From assembly GCF_001757355.1 (NCBI RefSeq), contig NZ_MINO01000015.1, forward strand, positions 21,900 to 85,899: a stretch of DNA of 64,000 nt, written 5' to 3'. The notes beneath the pieces were generated by a model. That model did no database searches. It saw only the letters and a program-made list of their open reading frames with translations, and had not been told where the DNA came from. Below, piece after piece: positions 57,198 to 64,000 of this stretch. Within the stretch, counting starts at the first letter, position 1. Each line of letters opens with the position of its first letter. The translations under genes and the position numbers were made by a program. Origin of the DNA: Sphingobium phenoxybenzoativorans (GTDB lineage: Bacteria; Pseudomonadota; Alphaproteobacteria; Sphingomonadales; Sphingomonadaceae).

Positions 57198-58316
57198 CTA
57201 TCGCGACTTGGCGGGATTCCACACGGCAAACGTGTCGCCGCGCATGGCCCGGAACACGCCCTGAAGCGTTGCCATATAGGCAATCCATATGTCTGCGATT
57301 TTGGCAAGCGGCCCCCTGCGGCTCACTAATCCCAGCAATAGCAGCAGTATGCCGATGCCAAGCGCCGCGAGGAACAGCCGGACGTCTATTCGCCAGGCGA
57401 GAGCCAAGGCGGCAGCGGTCCCGGAAAGGAGAAACACCCCGCCAAACCAGCGGACCACCTTACGAGAGGCGTATTTGAAGCGATCGATCGGTGACATCCG
57501 GCGCAGTTGGGGACGCAAATAGCTGTGCGTGTGCCATGCGCGGGCGGCGATGCGAACCTTCCTGCGGTATTCGTCGCCACGGGCCGACACTAGCCGTTCG
57601 AAGGCGATCACATCCCTTACCTTGATGAGGCGCCTGCCCGCGAACACCACGGACATGGACACGGTGAGATCATCGAGCACCGTATCGGGGAAATCCGGAT
57701 ATAGCGCCCGGCGAATGGAAAAAATCGAACCGTCAGCCCCCATGACATTGCCGCTGCGCGATTCGAGGTCCTTCAACCTCTCCTCCATCTTCCAGTAGGA
57801 CTGGCCGACAGATGCGGTAGCGCTGTTTTTCTCCTGCAGATAGTGCAGCGAACCCAGCACCCCACCAACCTGCGCATCACCATAATAAGCGCTCAGATTG
57901 GCGATGGCTTCGGGCGCAAGCATCACATTGGCGTCAGTGAAAATGAGGATATCACCGGTCGCCAAAGCAGCAAGGCGCTTCATCCCATGCGCCTTGCCTG
58001 AACGATTGCCCCGCACGAGCGTCAACAAATCCGGCCGCGCGGCGAGTTGCCGGGCGGTGTCATCCGAAGACCCGTCATCGAAAGCAAGAATCTGAAGGTT
58101 CGGGTGAAGCGTCTTAAGCGCTTCCAGATTGGCGATCTTCTCCGGGATGACCGCCGCTTCATTATAAGCGCAAAACAGCAGTGAGGCGGAATGCCCGCTG
58201 GATGCGCCATCCACGGGACGAACCGGCAAAAGCCGAAGAATGACCGGATATATTAGAAACGGATACAGGACAGCCGCAATGCTCAGCAGCAGCACGGAGA
58301 GGAGAAATACATCCAT
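57198..58316 (-). CDS. Membrane glycosyltransferase family 2
   Basis: 372 residues with an N-terminal membrane anchor (LLSVLLLSIAAVLYPFLIYPVIL), a GT-A domain (LLFCAYNEAAVIPEKIANL, LAFDDGSSDDTARQLA, LIFTDANVMLAPEAIANL as the DxD-like metal site), the VLDDLTVSMSVV general-base region, and C-terminal membrane helices. It is a processive-type or initiating EPS glycosyltransferase. It sits upstream of the coupled five-gene chain with a 138-base gap. Confidence 0.92.
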   Translation of the reverse strand: MDVFLLSVLLLSIAAVLYPFLIYPVILRLLPVRPVDGASSGHSASLLFCAYNEAAVIPEKIANLEALKTLHPNLQILAFDDGSSDDTARQLAARPDLLTLVRGNRSGKAHGMKRLAALATGDILIFTDANVMLAPEAIANLSAYYGDAQVGGVLGSLHYLQEKNSATASVGQSYWKMEERLKDLESRSGNVMGADGSIFSIRRALYPDFPDTVLDDLTVSMSVVFAGRRLIKVRDVIAFERLVSARGDEYRRKVRIAARAWHTHSYLRPQLRRMSPIDRFKYASRKVVRWFGGVFLLSGTAAALALAWRIDVRLFLAALGIGILLLLLGLVSRRGPLAKIADIWIAYMATLQGVFRAMRGDTFAVWNPAKSR

Positions 58317-58450
58317 GACCCGTGTTCACGCCCTTTGCGCGGCGCCCCTGCCGCCGGTCGTCCCATTAGTGCGATGCGCCGCAAAAGCAAGAAGCTGCCC
58401 TGTTAACATAAGCGCCTCACCTAAGGATATGTCATCCAATCCCAGGCCGC

Positions 58451-60586
58451 TCAGAGCTTGTCGTAATGATAATGCGCGTTGCGCTCGCCAAGCTTTGTCA
58501 TGATCGCGCCTGATATGGGCGCATCGATGCCATCGAGACGATCCAGCGCGGAGCGGACAGCGCGAACGCCTGCCCCGCCAGCCTCCACGACAAACACCAC
58601 CGCCTGAACCGAACGCGCAACCAGCGGAGCATCCTGCATGTCCAGCAATGGCGGGGCATCGACGACGACATGATCATATGCTTGAATAAGTTGTCCGATC
58701 AGGATCGTCATCCGGTCGCCGTTCAAAAGCTCCGCTACGCCAGGCGGTACGGGACCTGCAGGCAAAAGTGTAATGCCGCCCGACGTCGTGCGCCGCACCA
58801 TCCCCTTCCAGTTATCATCGCCCGAAAGGAGATTGCTGAGGCCCCTGTCATTTTCCAGATTCATATAATTGTGCAGCACGGGGCGATGCATGTCCGCATC
58901 CACCAAAATCACTTTCTTCCCGGACCGTGACGCAGCAAGCGCCAGCCCCCACGCGCTGGTACTCTTGCCTTCATGTTCACGCGTGCTGGTGACCATGATT
59001 GCGCCGGGGGCGTCCTGTGTGCCAGCCGGGCTGAGACGGGACCATATGCGGGCATATGCTTCCGACAGGGCGGATTTGGGTTCGGCCAGAAGTTCCGCGA
59101 CATCTTCGGCTTCCAATTCCCGTGTCGTGCCGAGGAGCGGGATACCCAATATCTCCTGGATATCGGAATTTTCCTCGACGCCATTGTCCGCCCGCGCCAG
59201 CATCACTGTCACTATCCCGGCCAACAGGCCACCGGACAGCAATGCAAGCAGCAGGTTGTTCAGCAGTTTGGGAGAGGAAGGCTTTTCGGGAACCTGGGCC
59301 AGATCGACGACAGACACATCATTGGCCCCGACATCAGAAACGCTAAGCTGTTTGTAGCGCTCAAGGAACCCGTCATAGAGCGCGCGATTGGTATCCGCAT
59401 CGCGGCGATAGGTATCATATTGCACGGTATCGCGATTCTGCTTGTCCAGCCGCGCCTTTGACTGGCTCACTTCGCTGCGCAGGCGGTTTTCAAGCTGCGC
59501 TGCATTCCGCGCTTGGGAAGCAAAGGATGCGCTGATGCGCCTTTCTTCCCCGGCGATGCTCTCATCCAGCGCCTTGAGCTGGCGCGCCACTGCTGCAACA
59601 GCGGGGTAAGCCGGCTTGAACTTGGCGGAAAGCCGCGCATACTCAGCCGCAGCCTCCCCGCGCCTGGCGCGCAGCAGGGCCAGCGTCCGCCCACTGCTTT
59701 CGGCAGCCAGCGCGCCGCTACCGTCGCCGCTGGCCTGGCTCCCCGCGACGGCTCGCTCGACCATCGTCTTGTGCAGGGCATCGTTGAGTGCAGCGAAATC
59801 GGTCGACGCGAGTGTCTGTTCCTGTCGGGCACCATTGCGGCCATCGCTCCCCGGCGACAGCGGAATGATGCCGGACATGGATGCGTAGAGCGTGGCGTTT
59901 CGCTCGGAAAGCTCGATGCGCGTTCTTACTTCGGCCAGACGACGCTGGAGAAATTTGCGCGCGCCCGCCGTGGAGGCCATGCGCCTCTCGACGCCGGAGC
60001 TGACAAATTCCCCGATCCAGGCATTGACCACCCTGGCCGACCAGACAGGTGACCGGCTGGTGTAACTAACATCGATCAGGGACGATCCCCTGATCGGCTT
60101 CACCTCTATATTATCTTCCAGCAACTGGACCGCCAGACGCTCCCGCTCCCCCAAATTCTGTGGCGTGAAGCGAGGCTTGCCAAGCGTGGAGACCTCCGTC
60201 TTTCCGGGAGCCGACAAACCATGGGCGGCGAAGAAGTCGTCATTCTCCGCCAGTTTCATCACGCGCACGACCCGGATCGCCAAAGACTGAGCCTGAAGCA
60301 GATAATATTGGGTATTGTAGAAGTCCGTATCCTGATTCGCGTCCACCCCGCTACCCTGCGGAGGCGCGATCTTCTTCTGGTCCCGGCTTACCTCGATGCG
60401 GGAAGTCGCCGTGAACCGCGAACTCATCATCAGCGTCACCAGGGCCCCAATGACCAGTGATGTGGCGATAATGCTGAAAATAATCGCTTTTCCGCGCCAT
60501 GCGGCACGGCCCAGGCGACGAAAACGCTGCATCATCACATGGCCGAAAGATATGTGCCCAGCCTCGGCGCGCGTACGGGAAGCCAT
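58451..60586 (-). CDS. Polysaccharide co-polymerase / tyrosine autokinase (Wzc-like)
   Basis: 711 residues: a membrane helix near 35-55, a Wzz chain-length domain, a long coiled-coil region (about 200-420), a second membrane helix (LLNNLLLALLSGGLLAGIVTVML) and a C-terminal BY-kinase. The kinase has a Walker A TREHEGKSTSAWGLA, Walker A' VILVDADMHRP and Walker B HVVVDAPPLLD. The C-terminal Tyr cluster is reduced to two (HYHYDKL). It controls polymer length and export with the outer-membrane lipoprotein encoded one base upstream. Confidence 0.94.
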   Translation of the reverse strand: MASRTRAEAGHISFGHVMMQRFRRLGRAAWRGKAIIFSIIATSLVIGALVTLMMSSRFTATSRIEVSRDQKKIAPPQGSGVDANQDTDFYNTQYYLLQAQSLAIRVVRVMKLAENDDFFAAHGLSAPGKTEVSTLGKPRFTPQNLGERERLAVQLLEDNIEVKPIRGSSLIDVSYTSRSPVWSARVVNAWIGEFVSSGVERRMASTAGARKFLQRRLAEVRTRIELSERNATLYASMSGIIPLSPGSDGRNGARQEQTLASTDFAALNDALHKTMVERAVAGSQASGDGSGALAAESSGRTLALLRARRGEAAAEYARLSAKFKPAYPAVAAVARQLKALDESIAGEERRISASFASQARNAAQLENRLRSEVSQSKARLDKQNRDTVQYDTYRRDADTNRALYDGFLERYKQLSVSDVGANDVSVVDLAQVPEKPSSPKLLNNLLLALLSGGLLAGIVTVMLARADNGVEENSDIQEILGIPLLGTTRELEAEDVAELLAEPKSALSEAYARIWSRLSPAGTQDAPGAIMVTSTREHEGKSTSAWGLALAASRSGKKVILVDADMHRPVLHNYMNLENDRGLSNLLSGDDNWKGMVRRTTSGGITLLPAGPVPPGVAELLNGDRMTILIGQLIQAYDHVVVDAPPLLDMQDAPLVARSVQAVVFVVEAGGAGVRAVRSALDRLDGIDAPISGAIMTKLGERNAHYHYDKL

Positions 60587-60587
60587 C

Positions 60588-61328
60588 CTAGTCTCCCGCC
60601 CGGATCGCTACGACGAGCGGAGCGTCCATCAAGGACGCGGGAGCCTTTATGCCCTTGAATATCCTGCCGGTCTGGGAACTACCCACCACCACCATATCGC
60701 CGGCGAATATCTCCGGGTCAGCATAGGCGCCCCGATAAATGGCGGTCAGATTGTAAACCGCGGCCATGTCCTGATCGTTCACCTTGCGGTAGATGGCCAC
60801 CCGGCCGAGGCGCGCGGCCGCCTTTGCTCCCTTCGCGGAGGCAATAGCCTTTCGCAAAGTCATCTGGCCGATCACGGGATAAAGGCCCGGTTCGTTAACC
60901 TCGCCATCGACGGCGACGACCTGACTGACCGTTTTTTGCAGGGAGACGGTAACCTGCGGATTTTTGACGAAATTCTCACGCAGCCGAGCCGCGACGATTG
61001 CGGCAAGCTGGTCCGTTGTCATGCCAGCAGCCTCTATGCTGCCGATCAACGGAAAGGCGATTGAGCCATCCGACGCCGCCTGAATTTCCTTGCCGCTCAG
61101 TTCGGGCACTTCAAAAACATCGACCAACAGCTGATCAAAGGGCCCAATCCGGTACCCCCGATCCGGCATCGAAACATCAATGCCGGGAGGAGGAGGCAGC
61201 TCGGTAAGATCCGTCAACTGCATCCGGCTATTGTGCGCCGTAAGCGAAAAGTCACTTAGAGAAGCGCAAGCACACAGCAGAACGATGCAAGGGAGGCTGA
61301 TGAACTTGAGGAGCAACATCATCACCAT
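60588..61328 (-). CDS. Polysaccharide export outer-membrane lipoprotein (Wza-like)
   Basis: About 246 residues. A lipoprotein signal peptide ends in CIVLLCACAS, where the second Cys of CAC is the acylated one. The Poly_export domain is RIGPFDQLLVDVFEVPELSGKEIQAASDGSIAFPLIGSIEAAGMT, with a C-terminal SLBB domain (VSQVVAVDGEVNEPGLYPVIG). It forms the outer-membrane channel for the exported polymer. ATG 61328 was preferred; a TTG 27 bases upstream is possible. First gene of the EPS operon; its promoter lies in the AT-rich region to the right. Confidence 0.92.
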   Translation of the reverse strand: MVMMLLLKFISLPCIVLLCACASLSDFSLTAHNSRMQLTDLTELPPPPGIDVSMPDRGYRIGPFDQLLVDVFEVPELSGKEIQAASDGSIAFPLIGSIEAAGMTTDQLAAIVAARLRENFVKNPQVTVSLQKTVSQVVAVDGEVNEPGLYPVIGQMTLRKAIASAKGAKAAARLGRVAIYRKVNDQDMAAVYNLTAIYRGAYADPEIFAGDMVVVGSSQTGRIFKGIKAPASLMDAPLVVAIRAGD

Positions 61329-61794
61329 CGTTAGGCGGTTCAGGCAAATGTTCAACCTTCAAACCTGCTCCAATGAACTTTTGTGGCAAGGACAAGGGTG
61401 ACAAGGTCGGGTTTCGCGTTGAGTGATGACATGGCCAAGCATCCCGGACCTGCCAAATTCTGCTGCGGACGTAGCGTTGCTTAACCGTGTCCGACCGCAG
61501 CGGCAATGTCCTACAGGACAGGAGTTAAAACATCGAGCGTTAAGCGATTCGGCCCCGCCATAGATATTCCCAAGGCTATCAAGGATCTCATGCAGAATTC
61601 ACAATATCATTCGACCAAATATCATTAAGTTTCATATCATATCAAAATTGAAAATTTTAAATCCATTTTGAATTATTACCCTTCTATCATAATTGATCAC
61701 CAATTGTCATCAATTGCCTATTTGCTTCATCGAGTAACCTTGCCCTTAAACGCCAAATCAGGCCTTCTCCTGTCTCTTATGAGGAGAATTTACT
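61329..61794. promoter_or_regulatory. EPS promoter and integrase upstream region, AT-rich
   Basis: About 465 bases with no gene. Its right half is strongly AT-rich, unlike the rest of the window. It contains a 14-base palindrome, TGTCCT-AC-AGGACA (61507-61520), and two sets of phased short direct repeats (listed separately). It must hold the leftward EPS promoter and the rightward integrase promoter. Island attachment site probably inside, but no tRNA or clear att was found. Confidence 0.55.
61604..61716. repeat. Phased direct repeats before the integrase
   Basis: ATATCAT occurs at 61604, 61619 and 61634, exactly 15 bases apart, with a partial copy at 61639. AATTG occurs at 61691, 61702 and 61712, 10 to 11 bases apart, one DNA turn. 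This regular spacing suggests arm-type sites for the integrase or excisionase. Confidence 0.5.
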
Positions 61795-63147
61795 ATGCGT
61801 TTGACGGAGCAAAATGTGATCGAGGCCAAGGCCGGCGATTGCGCCCTTAAACTATGGGATGACGACGGACTGTACCTCCTAGTTCAGCCTAACGGCTCAA
61901 AAATTTGGCGCCTGAAATGCCATAGAGCTGGATTAAACCGCGTTCTACAGTTCGGTCGATATCCGCAGATTTCGCTTGAGGAGGCAAGGATCAGACGCGA
62001 CGACGCCCTCCGAGCGATGGCGGCGGGGAGAGATATATGGCGTGAAATAAAGGAGAGCCCAGTCCAAACTTTGAAATTTGAGGCTATTGCGCGAACTTGG
62101 CATCGCGACCGGGAGCATGTTCTCAACCCCTTTTACGCGTCTCGGTTGATGCAGAGGCTCGAACTCGACATATTCCCCATGCTGGGGGGAGAAATCATCA
62201 CTCGCATCACGCCCTTTCAGGTCTTGGCGACTCTTCGCAAAATTGAAGAGCGCGGCGCCCTGACGATGGCCCTGCAGCTTAAACGAACAGTGGGAAAGAT
62301 TTTCCGCTACGCCATGGCCAATGGTTGGGCCGAACGCGATCCGACCGCAGGGTTTAGCGATGCATTGAAGCCGCGCCTTCGGACGCAGCATTGCCGTCAT
62401 GTGAGCTTTGCTGAGTTTCCTGGCTTTTTGCGCAAGGTGGCTGCGTACGAGGATCTAGGCCGGCTCTACAAGCCTCACATCGTACGGGAAGCGCTTATAC
62501 TCACAATCCTCACCTGGGCCAGAACTGCGGAAATTCGTTTTGCAACATGGGATGAGTTTGAAGATATTGACGGCCCTACGCCACTCTGGCGGCTGCCGAC
62601 GGAGCGCATGAAAATGCGACAGGAACATTTAGTTCCGCTGTCACGACAGGCTGCGAATTTAGTACGGAACTTGCGACAAGAAAGCAGAAGCAAATTTCTG
62701 TTTGCTGGCCGCAGCGGTGACAGGCCAATCTCGCAAAACACCATGATCAGCGCCTGTTATCGCATGGGCTATCGCCGCGCACAAACCATACATGGTCTTC
62801 GGGGGCTTGCTTCAACATGGGCTAATGAACAGCAGCGATATAACGCAGATTGCATCGAAATGGCGCTTTCGCATCATGTAGCGGACGTGCGTGGAGCCTA
62901 TAACAGTGCATTGTATCTAGAACCGCGGAGGCGCTTGTTACAGGATTGGGCGGATACGGTCGCGAGGATGGGACTGTTTCCTGCAGATGCAATGGATCCC
63001 GCCAATCTATTTCAAACCCACATTGCGACGCCTGTACGAAAAACATTGTCCTTCACCACGTCGTTCAAAGGGCAATTTTTCTGTCGCGGACATGCAGATG
63101 ATGAAAGCGCTCAGCGATTGCCAAGATTGCCTGAGGCGGGAAGTTGA
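61795..63147 (+). CDS. P4-type tyrosine recombinase (island integrase)
   Basis: 450 residues. The N-terminal arm-binding DUF4102-like domain is KLWDDDGLYLLVQPNGSKIWRLKCH, followed by a core-binding domain (YASRLMQRLELDIFPMLGG). The catalytic domain has the first Arg in LTWARTAEIRFATWDEF, HGLRGLASTWAN for the second His/Arg pair (most relatives have HGFRATAST), LSHH, and the nucleophile Tyr in RGAYNSALYLEPRR. It is somewhat longer than usual at the C-terminus. GAGGAGA precedes the ATG. Base composition differs from the preceding EPS genes, as expected for an acquired element. Confidence 0.94.
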   Translation: MRLTEQNVIEAKAGDCALKLWDDDGLYLLVQPNGSKIWRLKCHRAGLNRVLQFGRYPQISLEEARIRRDDALRAMAAGRDIWREIKESPVQTLKFEAIARTWHRDREHVLNPFYASRLMQRLELDIFPMLGGEIITRITPFQVLATLRKIEERGALTMALQLKRTVGKIFRYAMANGWAERDPTAGFSDALKPRLRTQHCRHVSFAEFPGFLRKVAAYEDLGRLYKPHIVREALILTILTWARTAEIRFATWDEFEDIDGPTPLWRLPTERMKMRQEHLVPLSRQAANLVRNLRQESRSKFLFAGRSGDRPISQNTMISACYRMGYRRAQTIHGLRGLASTWANEQQRYNADCIEMALSHHVADVRGAYNSALYLEPRRRLLQDWADTVARMGLFPADAMDPANLFQTHIATPVRKTLSFTTSFKGQFFCRGHADDESAQRLPRLPEAGS

Positions 63148-63365
63148 TCATCCGCTCGATAAAGATTGGGATTGCGTTGCCATGCCGTAACGGCAGATTC
63201 TCGCCATCCTACACAGCGCACAGCAATGCGGATCTGCCGCGGGAAGGTTCCTTGCCTGACCTTTCGATACAAGGTTGCTCGACTCAAGCCCGTGCGATCC
63301 AGCACGGCCTCAACACGCAAAAAACGATCGGCTGGCATGTCGTTCATGAAGTTTACCTTGTTCAT
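63111..63365 (-). CDS. AlpA-like DNA-binding regulator (excisionase-type)
   Basis: 84 residues: RFLRVEAVLDRTGLSRATLYRKVRQGTFPRQIRI...WRESAVTAWQRN is the MerR-like helix-turn-helix of AlpA proteins, which activate or direct excision by P4-type integrases. It converges on and overlaps the integrase 3' end by 37 bp. A start six codons further in (63347) has a better ribosome binding site (AAGG). Confidence 0.88.
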   Translation of the reverse strand: MNKVNFMNDMPADRFLRVEAVLDRTGLSRATLYRKVRQGTFPRQIRIAVRCVGWRESAVTAWQRNPNLYRADDQLPASGNLGNR

Positions 63366-64000
63366 CTTGTCGATCCCGATTTCTCACGCAGGCTAGCCCT
63401 CCGACTCAGCCAGACTTGATTATGTTATGGGGAGATTTGCCCAAATCAACGGGACCGGAGGCGTGATCTGGGCACTGCGGACCTGTTATCTTTACAAAGG
63501 GTCCGGAAAGGGTCGGAAGGGTCTTCAACGGCCCGCAAAGGTCCACAACTGCCCACCATAATGGGTGCAATTTTTCTGCGCTCAGCCATGAAATCTGGAA
63601 CTTCCCAGCCAACGCGAGACGTCCTGAACCATGGCCACGCCGTCCCGTCCCCTGCGGGGCCGGCCGCGCTCTACCTCCCTTTGGTCGGCCGAGCCCCGCC
63701 TGGCGGGTCTCGTCGGTGCCCGTGACGATCACTGACGGTGGCGCAGGCCTGACGGCCTGGCGCTGGCGGTCGCGCTTTGCGCGGCGTTTGGGGATCGCGG
63801 CCACCTGAGGGCCGGGAGGTGGGCGTCGCTCGCCTCTGGACCCATCACGGCGGGGCGCAACCCCTCGCTGCGCTCAGGGTCCTCCACATGCGTTCCGGCC
63901 ACAGGTGCCCCCCGCCTCATGCGCTGTGTCCGCTCATCGCTCTCCTTGCCGCCCACCCCCGCCCCTCCGGCGGGCCGGTGCTGTGAAAGGCAGGAAGGTA
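63366..64000. other. Non-coding start of the genomic island, GC-rich
   Basis: About 635 bases without a convincing gene. Contains a 14-base dyad GATTTG-CC-CAAATC (63434-63447) and three tandem copies of AAGGGTC-type units (63496-63525). The far right is very GC-rich with many short dyads and ends in GGCAGGAAGGTA, which looks like a leader with a ribosome binding site for a rightward gene starting beyond the edge. Long frames here have atypical composition and no family resemblance. Confidence 0.5.

Noticed and set aside
61507..61520. Palindrome TGTCCT-AC-AGGACA as an integrase core site
   Set aside because: The dyad is clear but nothing links it to recombination; it could equally be an operator of the EPS promoter, so it is only noted in the region entry.
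63406..63804. 132-residue minus-strand frame in the island start
   Set aside because: Low-complexity Arg/Pro/Gly-rich translation, no recognised motif, and it runs across the tandem repeats; treated as chance in GC-rich DNA.

Overview
The window is high-GC alphaproteobacterial chromosome, most likely from a sphingomonad (Sphingobium/Sphingomonas group). The signs are a CtrA cell-cycle regulator whose upstream region carries clustered GANTC sites, a TonB receptor, sphingomonad-type gene neighbourhoods such as ppiD-trpE, and a Sphingomonas-like capsule/exopolysaccharide (EPS) gene set. No rRNA or tRNA gene, CRISPR array or insertion sequence was recognised.

From 0 to 24 kb the content is mainly housekeeping. 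It includes electron-transfer flavoprotein dehydrogenase, a degenerate uracil-DNA-glycosylase-like protein, a lytic transglycosylase coupled to moaB, a radical SAM protein behind a candidate SOS box, an acyl-CoA ligase, dnaE, a Yip1 protein, glutathione peroxidase, a GGDEF signalling protein and the lolCD-type lipoprotein exporter. These are followed by a small heat-shock gene with a consensus heat-shock promoter and a ROSE-like RNA thermometer, a DUF2279 protein, an M49-like peptidase, pyrG and secG. A two-hairpin candidate small RNA with a textbook terminator lies just before the heat-shock promoter.

From 24 to 42 kb there are EthD and carboxymuconolactone-decarboxylase-like proteins, a TonB receptor with a small Cys/His-rich secreted protein, tpiA, ppiD-trpE, a TIM-barrel epimerase-like protein, ctrA, and a divergent LysR / pirin-wrbA redox module with a dyad operator candidate. 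An acyltransferase, rRNA/tRNA pseudouridine synthase with arfB, free methionine sulfoxide reductase, an RcnB-like protein and the N-end-rule transferase bpt follow.

From 42 to 61 kb the window is dominated by polysaccharide genes: a nucleotide-sugar epimerase, an initiating polyprenyl glycosylphosphotransferase, and a long minus-strand cluster of export lipoprotein, Wzc-like tyrosine kinase, glycosyltransferases, flippase, methyltransferases and a large membrane protein. Five of these are joined by four successive 4-bp start/stop overlaps. Interleaved are threonine ammonia-lyase and a tightly coupled plus-strand operon (beta-hydroxyacid dehydrogenase, secreted amidohydrolase, mannose-6-phosphate-isomerase-like protein, metallophosphoesterase).

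From about 61.4 kb the base composition drops to AT-rich, then a P4-type integrase and a convergent AlpA-like regulator mark the start of a genomic island that runs off the right edge. Short phased direct repeats lie directly before the integrase. No obviously new multi-gene defence or biosynthetic system was recognised. The most interesting signals are regulatory and RNA-level.
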